From Cytophagales bacterium (GTDB taxonomy: Bacteria > Bacteroidota > Bacteroidia > Cytophagales > Spirosomataceae): DNA of 64,000 bases. The notes under the pieces are model-generated. The model did not search any database. It was not told the origin of the DNA and saw only the letters and a list, made by a program, of their open reading frames with translations. Both the position numbers and the translations under genes were made by a program. Location: positions 1 through 64,000 of the forward strand of contig JAAFIU010000001.1 of NCBI GenBank assembly GCA_013298805.1, in the 5' to 3' direction. Positions 43,266 to 51,119 of the stretch are shown one piece after another (within the stretch, counting starts at the first letter, position 1; each line of letters opens with the position of its first letter).

Positions 43266-43646
43266 TTACAAATCATAGGGATTGACAAACGCCAAACCCT
43301 CAATTCCTTCAAAATCTTTCGTGTTTCTGGAAATCAGGGTCAAACTATTGACTAATGCCGTAGCAGCTATAAGTGCATCAGGAAGTTTAATTTTATAATT
43401 TTGACGAATATTTATCGTCTTATCAATTAGACTTTTATTAGCATCGTGTACAATTGAAAATGCCACAAATCTTTCTAATAACTCGTATTCTTGAGAAGAA
43501 ATATTTTTAGTGGCGAACAACTCAATATTGGTAACGATTGATATTTCAGGATTAATTACTAACAATAGATTTCTCCCATTTTCAGGCATTTTTCCATTAC
43601 AGAAATCAATCACAGCATTGGTGTCAATTAAATATCTCTTTCCCAT
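43266..43646 (-). CDS. VapC-type PIN-domain toxin
   Basis: A 126-residue PIN nuclease. The acidic metal-binding residues lie in 'YLIDTNAVIDFCNG' (Asp8), 'SIVTNIELFATKN' (Glu), 'KIKLPDALIAATALV' (Asp) and 'LISRNTKDFEGI' (Asp). VapC toxins cut tRNA or rRNA. The gene overlaps its antitoxin by 19 nt and lies downstream of it, the normal order. Confidence 0.9.
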   Translation of the reverse strand: MGKRYLIDTNAVIDFCNGKMPENGRNLLLVINPEISIVTNIELFATKNISSQEYELLERFVAFSIVHDANKSLIDKTINIRQNYKIKLPDALIAATALVNSLTLISRNTKDFEGIEGLAFVNPYDL

Positions 43647-43858
43647 TCTTCTCTCATTATTTGTGTAGTCTCATGAAGCTTTTTCGCAGATTCATCCGAA
43701 AGCTTACCCCAAAAATCAGCCATAGTAACTTTCTTAGGTAATTCTTCCACTATTTCATCAACAGCATAAAGAAGAACCTCTATTTTCTTCCCAATGTATT
43801 TCTGAGGAATTGACAATAAAATGTCAGTTTGGAGAGGAGTTATACTTGTACGTGTCAT
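43628..43858 (-). CDS. Antitoxin partner of the VapC-type toxin
   Basis: A 76-residue acidic protein. The N-terminal half has the strand pattern 'TDILLSIPQKYIGKKIEVLL', as in AbrB- or DUF2281-type antitoxins. The C-terminal half is a helical toxin-binding tail ('MADFWGKLSDESAKKLHE'). Its 3' end overlaps the PIN gene by 19 nt, so translation is coupled. Confidence 0.8.
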   Translation of the reverse strand: MTRTSITPLQTDILLSIPQKYIGKKIEVLLYAVDEIVEELPKKVTMADFWGKLSDESAKKLHETTQIMREEWERDI

Positions 43859-43882
43859 CTTTTACAAAGTTTTAGTTAAAAC

Positions 43883-43918
43883 AAAATCACTCTCCCAAAT
43901 CCATGAAAGAGTGATTTT
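43883..43918 (-). terminator. Terminator of the cys operon
   Basis: 'aaaatcactct' pairs perfectly with 'agagtgatttt' around a 14-nt loop, 32 nt beyond the cysN stop. Confidence 0.85.
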
Positions 43919-43949
43919 ATAACAAATATAATAATTTTAGAATTCCCTC

Positions 43950-45194
43950 CTACAAAACAAATCCAACACCAACCGTTGAATTAGTTTGGTCATCTATTAA
44001 AATAAATGCTCCGTTGGCAGGGTTATCTGCGTATTTATCGGCAAAAATTGGCTTAGCTGTTTTGATAATAATATCGCCAATTTCGTTCAGTTTCAATTCT
44101 GTAACTCCTGCTTCAATCGTTTCTTGATTTACTACGTCAATTTTTGAACTCAATGAAACAACTTTGGCTTTTGAGTCATTGATGCCGTGTTGTAGCATAT
44201 ATGTTTTGCCAGAAACTAATGGTTGTGAATCCATCCAGCAAATTCTTGCCGTAATTTCTTTCAACTGGCTTGGCTGATTGTGTGCTTTTACCAACATATT
44301 TCCACGAGATACATCCACGTCAGTTTCTAAGGTAATCACTACCGATTCCTTAGCTCCTGCGGTTTGTAATTGCGTACCGAATTTCTCGATGGTGGCAATT
44401 TTTGAAGTTTGTCCCGTTGGTAAAACCGTTACTTCTTCGCCAACTGAGAATGAACCCGAGGCAATTTTTCCTGCGTAACCTCTATAATCGTGGAATTCTT
44501 CCGTTTTGGGTCTTACCACAAACTGCACAGGGAAACGAGCTGGCTTTTTGATTTCGTCAAAAGAAGTCGATTCTAATTCTGCTAATAAAGGCTGACCAGC
44601 GTACCAAGGCATTTCAGTTGCTTGAATCGAAATATTTTGTCCGTACAAAGACGACATTGGAATAAACGTAACTTCCTGTCCATCAAAAGAAACTTTATCA
44701 GCAATGGCTTGAATATCAGCTTTGATTGCGTTGAATTTTTCTTCCGAATATCCCACTAAATCCATCTTGTTTACACACACGATCACTTTCGGAATGCGTA
44801 ACATAGATGCGATGAAAAAGTGACGATAAGTTTGTTCCAAAACCCCATTACGAGCGTCAATCAAAATCATGGAAACCTTTGTGTTTGATGCTCCCGTAAC
44901 CATGTTACGAGTGTATTCAAAGTGACCTGGGGTATCCGCAATGATGTATTTGCGTTGTGGCGTTGAAAAATAAATATTGGCTACGTCAATCGTGATGCCT
45001 TGCTCACGTTCGGCGATAAGTCCGTCAGTTAATAAAGAAAGGTCAAGAAAATCTAAGCCTTTACGTTTTGAAGCCATTTCTAATGCTTCAATTTTATCTT
45101 TAGTGATTGACTTTGTTTCGTATAAAAGTCGTCCGATTAATGTGCTTTTGCCATCATCTACCGAACCAGCGGTTGCAATTCTTAGTATATCCAT
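43950..45194 (-). CDS. cysN: Sulfate adenylyltransferase subunit 1 (GTPase)
   Basis: CysN is the GTPase that drives ATP sulfurylase (CysD) to make adenosine 5'-phosphosulfate. The 414 residues contain G1 'GSVDDGKST' (10-18), the G2 region 'EREQGITID', G3 'DTPGHFEYT' and G4 'NKMD'. EF-Tu-like barrel domains follow. No fused APS kinase (CysC) is present. I start at 45194 ('MDILRIATAG'); the 26 residues upstream in the track translate the hairpin between cysD and cysN. Confidence 0.97.
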   Translation of the reverse strand: MDILRIATAGSVDDGKSTLIGRLLYETKSITKDKIEALEMASKRKGLDFLDLSLLTDGLIAEREQGITIDVANIYFSTPQRKYIIADTPGHFEYTRNMVTGASNTKVSMILIDARNGVLEQTYRHFFIASMLRIPKVIVCVNKMDLVGYSEEKFNAIKADIQAIADKVSFDGQEVTFIPMSSLYGQNISIQATEMPWYAGQPLLAELESTSFDEIKKPARFPVQFVVRPKTEEFHDYRGYAGKIASGSFSVGEEVTVLPTGQTSKIATIEKFGTQLQTAGAKESVVITLETDVDVSRGNMLVKAHNQPSQLKEITARICWMDSQPLVSGKTYMLQHGINDSKAKVVSLSSKIDVVNQETIEAGVTELKLNEIGDIIIKTAKPIFADKYADNPANGAFILIDDQTNSTVGVGFVL

Positions 45195-45206
45195 TTTATT
45201 GATTGT

Positions 45207-45270
45207 GGATTTTCGATTTTCGATTTCGGATTTCAGTAAATCGAAAATCCGAAATCGAAAATCCGAAATC
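45207..45270 (-). repeat. Hairpin in the cysD-cysN gap
   Basis: 'ggattttcgattttcgattt' and 'gaaatcgaaaatccgaaatc' are complementary over most of their length. The block overlaps the cysD stop and ends 12 nt before cysN, so both genes are in one transcript with a strong stem between them. Confidence 0.8.
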
Positions 45271-46225
45271 AAAAGTATCCTTGTTGTTTACGTTTTTCCA
45301 TGGCAGCTTCCGAGCGTTTGTCGTCGATTCTGGCACCACGTTCTGAGATTTCGGCAGAAAGGATTTCGCCAATAATGTCATCTAATTCAACCGCTTCTGA
45401 AGCTACGGCAGCGGTACAAGTCATATCGCCAACGGTACGAAAACGAACGGTTGCTTCGAAAGGAATTTCGTCAGCGTCTTTGTTAAGATGTTCAGAATCA
45501 GCCCATAACATACCATCACGCTCAATTACTTGACGTTGGTGAGAATAATAAATTGACGGAATCGCCATTTTTTCCTCTTTGATATAATTCCAAACGTCTA
45601 ATTCTGTCCAGTTTGAAATCGGGAAAACTCTTACATTTTCACCAATCGCAATACGTCCGTTCAACATATCAAATAATTCTGGACGTTGACGTTTTGAATC
45701 CCACTGACCGAAGTCATCACGAACCGAGAAAATACGTTCTTTGGCACGAGCTTTTTCTTCATCACGTCTTGCACCACCGATACACGCATCAAATTTGAAT
45801 TCTTCGATAGCATCCAAAAGTGTGACCGTTTGTAGGGCATTTCTTGACGCATATTTACCTGTTTCTTCTTTTGCCTTTCCTTGATTGATAGAATCTTGCA
45901 CATATCTCACAATCAGTTCAGCACCTGTTTCTTTGGCAAGCCAATCACGGAATGCTACGGTTTCTGGAAAGTTATGTCCTGTATCCACGTGAACCAATGG
46001 AAAAGGAATTTTACCTGGATAAAATGCCTTTTGAGCCAAACGAACAAGGGTAATTGAGTCTTTTCCACCCGAAAAAAGTAGAGCGGGTTTTTCAAACTGT
46101 GCCGCCACCTCACGCATGATGTAAATGGCTTCATCTTCAAGTTCACGAGGAAAAAATCCGTGCTTTGGAAGTTGTGAAATCTCTGTATTAACTTCTTGGT
46201 TTATTTCTAATGTATTCATATTCAT
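45269..46225 (-). CDS. cysD: Sulfate adenylyltransferase subunit 2
   Basis: CysD adenylates sulfate with ATP, in complex with CysN. The 318 residues show the PP-loop 'LLFSGGKDSITLVRLAQKA' (residues 49-67), 'HVDTGHNFPETVAFRDWL', 'CIGGARRDEEKARAKERIF' and the C-terminal 'RTVGDMTCTAAV' and 'KRKQQGYF', all standard. It lies between the RAYT gene and cysN on the minus strand. Confidence 0.97.
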   Translation of the reverse strand: MNMNTLEINQEVNTEISQLPKHGFFPRELEDEAIYIMREVAAQFEKPALLFSGGKDSITLVRLAQKAFYPGKIPFPLVHVDTGHNFPETVAFRDWLAKETGAELIVRYVQDSINQGKAKEETGKYASRNALQTVTLLDAIEEFKFDACIGGARRDEEKARAKERIFSVRDDFGQWDSKRQRPELFDMLNGRIAIGENVRVFPISNWTELDVWNYIKEEKMAIPSIYYSHQRQVIERDGMLWADSEHLNKDADEIPFEATVRFRTVGDMTCTAAVASEAVELDDIIGEILSAEISERGARIDDKRSEAAMEKRKQQGYF

Positions 46226-46265
46226 TAAACTAAAAATTCTTAAAATTTCAAAGATGTTGTTAGGT

Positions 46266-46307
46266 GTGTCACGGTTTGCGATGGGTAGTGCGAGAGACCC
46301 GTGGCAC
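46266..46307. repeat. REP-like palindrome 1 (3' of the RAYT gene)
   Basis: 'gtgtcacgg' pairs with 'ccgtggcac' (8 of 9), with loop 'tttgcgatgggtagtgcgag'. The stem core is the same as in the element at 47058-47109, on the other side of the transposase gene. Confidence 0.75.
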
Positions 46308-46402
46308 GCTTTGCCAATAAATAATTTTACGCCTTTTATATTGAGGGGTTATGCTCTTTGCTAATTTTTCAATTAAACCGTCATACCTCAAAAAATATCT
46401 AA

Positions 46403-46993
46403 TTACCAAATCTCATTTAACTTATCTGGAGAAATAATTCTGTAAGATTCTTCATAAAAAACGTCCCAATTCAAATCTAAAAGCTTTTGAGCTAAATCTT
46501 TATTACAAAGTGTCCCATTTCTCTGACCTATATAATCTTTAAAAGAGGACATTTCCCAATCTTCCATTTTTTCTACCAATTTTGCAGAATAAGGATTTTG
46601 GTGAATGTAATTAAAGCAAATAAAGGGGTAATCTTTTCCTGAAGATTTTATCAATTCTTTTGCTTTTGTATTTTGAGTAAAAAGCGACCCAGTTCTCCTA
46701 TATCTTCGATTAATAGCTTGACTATATGTACTTAATAAATTCTTGATTCCATCGGCAAATATTGATATTTTCAATCCTCCTTGTTCTTTTATTTCGGCAG
46801 TTCTCTCATCTGCATAAATCATTAAATGGAAATGATTTGGCATCAAACAGTAAGCTAAAATTTCACAATTAGGGGCTAAGTATTTTCGTATTCTTATCAA
46901 AAAGTCAAGGGCATTTTCTTTTTCAAAGAATATCTTCTGCTTATTGTTACCTCTGTTATAAATATGATATAATTGATAGGGGACTATTTTCAT
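46403..46993 (-). CDS. REP-associated tyrosine transposase (RAYT; Y1_Tnp family)
   Basis: A 196-residue IS200-like single-strand DNA transposase. It has 'YHIYNRGNNKQKIFFEKEN' at the N-terminus, the HUH metal motif 'LMPNHFHLMIYADE', and 'FNYIHQNPYSAKLVEKMEDW' with the tyrosine region and the conserved NP. 'RYRRTGSLFTQNTKAKEL' is also typical of RAYTs. It is intact and has REP-like palindromes on both sides. It splits cysH from cysD, yet all genes point the same way, so the operon may still be read through. Confidence 0.92.
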   Translation of the reverse strand: MKIVPYQLYHIYNRGNNKQKIFFEKENALDFLIRIRKYLAPNCEILAYCLMPNHFHLMIYADERTAEIKEQGGLKISIFADGIKNLLSTYSQAINRRYRRTGSLFTQNTKAKELIKSSGKDYPFICFNYIHQNPYSAKLVEKMEDWEMSSFKDYIGQRNGTLCNKDLAQKLLDLNWDVFYEESYRIISPDKLNEIW

Positions 46994-47057
46994 GATTTGA
47001 AAATTTGTAGTATTAACGTATCAAGTTTATATTAAAATGTAGATAACTATTCCCTTC

Positions 47058-47109
47058 TTTGTCGTGCCACGGTCTTAGCTTTTGCCCACTCAAACCGTGG
47101 CACGACAAA
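47058..47109. repeat. REP-like palindrome 2 (5' of the RAYT gene)
   Basis: 'tttgtcgtgccacgg' pairs perfectly with 'ccgtggcacgacaaa' over 15 bp. Read on the other strand, it aligns with palindrome 1 (gtg(c/t)cacggtttg ... ccgtggcacg), so the two are inverted copies flanking the transposase. It ends 10 nt before the cysH stop. Confidence 0.85.
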
Positions 47110-47118
47110 AACGAAAAA

Positions 47119-47799
47119 CTAACTATGTAACCCACATTCTTTTTGTGAAGCTTCCCACGACCAACGTCCTGCTCTTGGATTTTCACCTTCTTGGATGGCA
47201 CGTGTGCAAGGTAAACAGCCAATTGAAATAAATCCTTTGCGGTGAAGTGGGTTATCTGGTACTCGATTAACTTTCAAATAATCAAGCACTTGCTCGTAAG
47301 TCCAGTGAATTAATGGATTGTATTTTATTACTTTATTGCCTTCGTCCCACTCAACAATCTTCATGTCGGCACGGTTGTCAGACTGTTCCGAACGCAAACC
47401 TGTAATCCAGATTTCAGCACCTGTCAAGGCTCTTTTCAGAGGTTCAATTTTACGAATAAAGCAACATTCTTTGCGATTTTCAACAGAAAAATAAAAACTG
47501 TTGAAACCTTTTTCCTTTACCAACGCTTCTACTCTTGCAGTATTGGGGAAATATGTTTCAAACTCTTTTTTATATTTCGTTTTGGTAGAATCCATCAACT
47601 CGTAAGTTTCTTGAAAAAGACGACCAGTATCTAAAGTAAAAACTCTGATATTCAAATCATTGCGAAAAATGGCATCTGCAATAACTTGGTCTTCTTGTCC
47701 AAAAGACGTTGAGAAAACAACATTTTTGTAATTTTCAGTGATGTATTTTAGACCATCTTCTAATGAAAGATTATCCAATTTTTCGATTAACGCTTGCAT
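47119..47799 (-). CDS. cysH: Adenylyl-sulfate (APS) reductase, thioredoxin-dependent
   Basis: The enzyme reduces activated sulfate to sulfite. The 226 residues contain 'VFSTSFGQEDQVIADAIF' and 'GLRSEQSDNRADM'. The four iron-sulfur cysteines are CC at 112-113 ('RKECCFIRKIEPL') and C195-x2-C198 ('IGCLPCTRAI'). The redox cysteine is in the last residues ('ECGLHS'). The CC...CxxC set is diagnostic of the [4Fe-4S] APS-reducing type and fits a cluster without cysC. It is the first gene of cysH-RAYT-cysD-cysN. Confidence 0.95.
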   Translation of the reverse strand: MQALIEKLDNLSLEDGLKYITENYKNVVFSTSFGQEDQVIADAIFRNDLNIRVFTLDTGRLFQETYELMDSTKTKYKKEFETYFPNTARVEALVKEKGFNSFYFSVENRKECCFIRKIEPLKRALTGAEIWITGLRSEQSDNRADMKIVEWDEGNKVIKYNPLIHWTYEQVLDYLKVNRVPDNPLHRKGFISIGCLPCTRAIQEGENPRAGRWSWEASQKECGLHS

Positions 47800-47882
47800 A
47801 TTTATTGAAAATGAATGCTATACAAAGTTTATTTTTTGCTTTTTGAAACAGAACTTTTCACGTTCTAAGCTAATTTTTTCTG

Positions 47883-47913
47883 CAAAGATAGATAAAGTCT
47901 ATTGAATTAGTAG
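47883..47913 (-). promoter_or_regulatory. cysH promoter -7 box with adjacent sulfur-regulator-like site
   Basis: TATCTTTG on the minus strand (47890-47883) fits TAnnTTTG, 84 nt upstream of cysH. Just upstream, CTATTGAATTAGTAG (47899-47913, plus-strand reading) is an imperfect palindrome that matches CTATTGATTTGATAG upstream of the TauE/SafE gene at 12 of 15 positions. A shared regulator is inferred. Confidence 0.6.
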
Positions 47914-48022
47914 TTTTAAAGAAAAATTATTTGCTGACAATATAGGTTTCAGTAAATAATTATTTATTATCTTTAAATAAATCCTTACATTATTTATCAG
48001 CATACCTAAATCATAAAATATT

Positions 48023-48718
48023 ATGAATCAAGGACTTGCAGCCTACTTCGAGAAAACAGAAAGCCATAGCCGTGTTTCGGACATGAATTTAAAGGATTTA
48101 AAAAATCTGGTACGTCAGGGGGAAGGCTCGACGCTCGAATTTAAACTAAAAGTGAATCATCCCGAAAAAATCATCCGTGAAATTGTTGCATTTGCCAATA
48201 CGAAAGGTGGAAAGCTTTTAGTGGGTGTTGGTGATGACAAAACAATTCCAGGTTTAAAGTTTGTGGATGAGGAAGAATACATCCTTGTTCGTGCCATTGA
48301 ACGAAATTGTTTCCCTGCTTTGCATTATGAAATAGAAAGAGTAGCCATTACTGATGAACGTGACGTATTAGTATTTAATATTCCCAAAAGTACCGATAAA
48401 CCACATTTTGTTCAGCTCGAAAACGAAGAAAAAGGCAAAGCTTATGTACGAGTAAAAGACCGTTCAGTGCAAGCAAGTCGTGAGGTTAGACAAATTCTCC
48501 GTCGTGAAAATGAGGAAGGAATCAAGTTTACCTACGGAGATAAAGAAAAGGTTTTGATGGAATATTTAGCTGAAAATCAAAAAATTACGATTGATAAATT
48601 TTCAGAAATTGCCAAAATTCCGCTTTGGTTAGCTTCAAGAACATTGGTTTTATTGGTTCTGAGCAACGTAATAAAAATACAACCTGATGAAGTGATGGAT
48701 TGGTATTATTTAATTTGA
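48023..48718 (+). CDS. AlbA_2/Schlafen-type putative ATP-binding protein
   Basis: A 231-residue protein. Residues about 20-150 are an AlbA_2 (Schlafen-like) domain: 'GEGSTLEFKLKVNHPEKIIR' then 'EIVAFANTKGGKLLVGVGDD'. A C-terminal winged-helix segment follows ('EYLAENQKITIDKFSEIAKI'). The family includes proteins proposed as transcription factors or RNA-binding proteins. A later ATG ('MNLKDLKNLV') is an alternative start. It runs divergently from cysH, but no functional link is evident. Confidence 0.85.
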   Translation: MNQGLAAYFEKTESHSRVSDMNLKDLKNLVRQGEGSTLEFKLKVNHPEKIIREIVAFANTKGGKLLVGVGDDKTIPGLKFVDEEEYILVRAIERNCFPALHYEIERVAITDERDVLVFNIPKSTDKPHFVQLENEEKGKAYVRVKDRSVQASREVRQILRRENEEGIKFTYGDKEKVLMEYLAENQKITIDKFSEIAKIPLWLASRTLVLLVLSNVIKIQPDEVMDWYYLI

Positions 48719-48729
48719 AATTACTTACT

Positions 48730-48751
48730 CATCGGACAAGGCTGTCCGATG
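48730..48751. terminator. 9-bp hairpin between convergent genes
   Basis: 'catcggaca' and 'tgtccgatg' pair perfectly around a 4-nt loop. Confidence 0.78.
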
Positions 48752-48758
48752 CTACAAG

Positions 48759-49412
48759 CTACTTTTTCTCATAATAAGGAGTCATTTCTGGGACTTCGAT
48801 AACGGGTGGTTTCCAGAGGATTTTTTTACCAAATTTGAACGTTATCCCTGCATTTAAACTCACTAAATTATTATAGCCTTCTGAGTACGCAATTCCTGTG
48901 TATTTTACTTTTACGAAAATCCCCAAACGGTCAACATATTCTTGAAAATGAATGCCCAAACTTGGCGAAAAACCCCAATTCAATCTTGTTCCAGTTTCTA
49001 AAGGTGGTACATAACTCCGATAAACTTCATTGATTTGAGAATCGTATTTTGTATAAAAAGCTCCTGTTTCAAGTCCTAAAAAGGGTTTTATCAAAGTCTT
49101 GCTTAAAAGGTAATACTCCCCTCCTACCGTCAATGGTACAACGGTTTTGTAAGAATACCCAAAAACTTTTGAGGAATAATCGTAATTAGAAACTGCCACC
49201 AAAGCCAAACGCATATCGTAAGCTCCCATGGTTGCCGTCGTTCTGAATTTATCGGAAAGGTGTTTTCTTAAACTCAGTTCAAAGCCCGAACCCGCAAAAT
49301 TAGCTTCATGTCCAAAGTCTTTTTCAACGGCATAACTAAAACTGGTACTGACCTGAATTTGGGCAGTTGTGACAAAGGGAAAGAGTAAACAGATGAGTAT
49401 CAGTTTTTTCAT
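48759..49412 (-). CDS. Outer-membrane beta-barrel protein
   Basis: A 217-residue exported protein with signal 'MKKLILICLLFPFVTTAQ'. Alternating hydrophobic strands ('LSDKFRTTATMGAYDMRLAL', 'VVPLTVGGEYYLLSKTLIKP', 'FSPSLGIHFQEYVDRLGIFV') suggest an eight-stranded barrel of the OmpW/porin type. The C-terminus ('GITFKFGKKILWKPPVIEVP') carries a short tail after the last strand. No substrate or partner can be inferred. Confidence 0.78.
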   Translation of the reverse strand: MKKLILICLLFPFVTTAQIQVSTSFSYAVEKDFGHEANFAGSGFELSLRKHLSDKFRTTATMGAYDMRLALVAVSNYDYSSKVFGYSYKTVVPLTVGGEYYLLSKTLIKPFLGLETGAFYTKYDSQINEVYRSYVPPLETGTRLNWGFSPSLGIHFQEYVDRLGIFVKVKYTGIAYSEGYNNLVSLNAGITFKFGKKILWKPPVIEVPEMTPYYEKK

Positions 49413-49503
49413 ATCTTCTATGGGCTTAGCACATATACAAAACGAATATAAGAAAAAAATGTTTACGGTACTGGTTTGATTGTCAATTAATTAAGACATT
49501 AAA

Positions 49504-49588
49504 AAATACTGTAGCTCGAAGTGGTACTTCGAGAATGGAGTCCGATTGGACATAGATTCTCGAAGTACCACTTCGAGCTACAGTATTT
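49504..49588 (-). terminator. Large 33-bp perfect hairpin overlapping the epimerase stop codon
   Basis: 'aaatactgtagctcgaagtg' + 'gtacttcgagaat' (49504-49536) is exactly complementary to 49556-49588. The right arm includes the last bases of the TAA. The stem itself contains the smaller palindrome 'ctcgaagtggtacttcgag'. Confidence 0.85.
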
Positions 49589-50648
49589 ACTTTAAAACAT
49601 AAGCCAAAGATTCTTCATTTTCCGTAATCCAATCGGTGATTTCTTGCACGATTTGTTTCATTGAAATTTCTGGTTTCCAGCCTGTCAAAGCCGTAACTTT
49701 TGAATTATCGGTCACGTACAAAGGAATATCCGCCGCACGGTTTTCAGTAACTGGCGTAATTGGAATAGTCTTTCCTGTTACTTCCTGACAAATTTTTGTC
49801 AATTCTTGCAATGAAGCACTTACTTCTACGCCACCGCCTACATTCAAGATTTCACCGTTCACAACATCAATATTATGTAACTGAAAATCAACGAGTTTGT
49901 ACAAATCTTTCACGTGTAGCATATCACGAGTTTGTCTGCCCGAACCACCGTACCCGATATACGCTAATTTCTGCTCCCAGTAATGTTTTGCCACCCACAG
50001 CACCATAACGCCTTGGTCGATTTTACCCATTTGCCAAGGTCCAGTCAATACGCCACAACGATTGATAACGGTTTTCATACCATAGAATTCGTTGTATTCG
50101 TGAATCATTAACTCCGAAGCCAATTTAGTTGCTCCGTACAAAGACCTCGCACCGTCCAATGGAAAATCCTCGGCAATTCCTTTGGCAGAAACACCTCTAA
50201 CGGGTTGATTATCCGTCAAAGCAAAACGAGTTTCTTGCTCTTCGTAATTCAGTTTTTCAATGGCTTTGATGGGATAAATACGGCTCGTTGAAAGGAAAAT
50301 AAAACTCGCACCGCACTTTTTGGTATAATTCAAGCAATTGATTGTTCCGACCAAATTAGTATTTATCAAATAATCAGGCGTTCCGTCTAATCCTGCTAAA
50401 ACCGAAGGTTCAGCCGATGCCTCAATGACAAAATCTACTTTTGGAAGAGCGTCAAAATCTTCTTTATTACGAATATCTCCGTGAACAAAAACTGCCCCAG
50501 CTTTCGCCAAACGAGGCAAATTGAGTTCAGAACCTTTACGTTTGAGGTTATCCAAACAGATAACTTCGTAAGTTGGATAATTACTTTTAATGTTGATGGC
50601 AAGTGCCGAACCGACAAAACCCGCCCCGCCTGTTATTAGTATTTTCAT
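49587..50648 (-). CDS. NAD-dependent epimerase, CDP-paratose 2-epimerase-like
   Basis: A 353-residue short-chain dehydrogenase of the extended type. The NAD loop 'ILITGGAGFVGSALAINI', 'CLDNLKRKGSELNLPRL' (close to CDP-paratose/tyvelose epimerase), the catalytic serine in 'FLSTSRIYP', and the Tyr/Lys pair in 'ARSLYGATKLASELM' are visible. It would interconvert nucleotide-activated sugars for surface glycans. No other polysaccharide gene is adjacent. A tRNA-like structure lies 51 nt upstream on the same strand. Confidence 0.88.
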   Translation of the reverse strand: MKILITGGAGFVGSALAINIKSNYPTYEVICLDNLKRKGSELNLPRLAKAGAVFVHGDIRNKEDFDALPKVDFVIEASAEPSVLAGLDGTPDYLINTNLVGTINCLNYTKKCGASFIFLSTSRIYPIKAIEKLNYEEQETRFALTDNQPVRGVSAKGIAEDFPLDGARSLYGATKLASELMIHEYNEFYGMKTVINRCGVLTGPWQMGKIDQGVMVLWVAKHYWEQKLAYIGYGGSGRQTRDMLHVKDLYKLVDFQLHNIDVVNGEILNVGGGVEVSASLQELTKICQEVTGKTIPITPVTENRAADIPLYVTDNSKVTALTGWKPEISMKQIVQEITDWITENEESLAYVLK

Positions 50649-50698
50649 TTATTATTTGTTACAAAAGTTCTTATTTTTAATTTCTTTTTTATCAAGAC

Positions 50699-50814
50699 GT
50701 GAAGCGGGGGACTCGAACCCCCATAACCCTCAATCCTAAAAAGTTAAATATTTTTTCTAACAGTTCTCTATTCTAAAGCAAAGGCAGCCTTTCTTCACAC
50801 GAGGGTTGCTTCAC
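50699..50814 (-). ncRNA. tRNA-like structure (acceptor stem plus T-arm, no normal D or anticodon arm)
   Basis: On the minus strand, 'gtgaagc' (50814-50808) pairs with 'gcttcac' (50705-50699) as a perfect 7-bp acceptor-like stem. The next seven bases 'aaccctc' pair with 'gagggtt'. Between that helix and the acceptor strand sits a typical T-arm, 'gggggttcgagtccccc'. About 69 nt replace the D and anticodon arms, and no cloverleaf fits. No CCA is encoded. It may be a tRNA-derived RNA, a decayed tRNA or an old integration site. It also lies in the 5' leader of the epimerase gene. Confidence 0.5.
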
Positions 50815-50896
50815 GAATAGCCATTTTTAATCTTCCCATAATCTCTGATTTTAAAAGTTCAATTACAATTACTACTACTGCAAAGAATACAATCAT
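50795..50896 (-). CDS. Possible 33-residue membrane peptide
   Basis: This frame is too short for the ORF track. It starts ATG ATT GTA and encodes a hydrophobic segment 'MIVFFAVVVIVIELLKSEIM' followed by a basic tail. Its last codons overlap the 5' arm of the tRNA-like structure. It may be a real small protein or the end of a decayed gene. Confidence 0.3.
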   Translation of the reverse strand: MIVFFAVVVIVIELLKSEIMGRLKMAIREATLV

Positions 50897-51119
50897 AGCT
50901 AAGTCAGACAAACCATCAGTTAAAATATTAGCTTTATTACATAGGCTCTTTTATATTGTTGATAGTGTATTTATTATTCACAACTAATTCATTTCTCAAA
51001 GTTCTTTGAAGTTCAAGCACATATCCTTTGAGATAATTTTCCTGCAAGGTCTGTCTGAAAATCGTATTTATTCAATTCTTCTTTAGTACAATGTTTACTT
51101 ACAATCAGTTTTTGGTATT
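50897..51119 (-). other. Non-coding or decayed stretch between two membrane ORFs
   Basis: A start-less frame on the minus strand reads 'NTIFRQTLQENYLKGYVLEL' and 'QRTLRNELVVNNKYTINNIK', ending at a TAA at 50937. The composition is protein-like, suggesting gene remains. No other feature is visible. Confidence 0.35.

Noticed and set aside
43950-46225. A missing APS kinase as evidence of a broken sulfate pathway
   Set aside because: CysH has the CC...CxxC cluster motif of APS reductases, which use APS directly and need no CysC.
47013-47222. 69-residue ORF overlapping the cysH 3' end
   Set aside because: It is a shadow frame of cysH and the REP-like palindrome.
50699-50814. Ordinary tRNA gene
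   Set aside because: T-arm and acceptor stem fit, but no D-arm or anticodon arm can be drawn from either possible 5' end (50814 or 50798).
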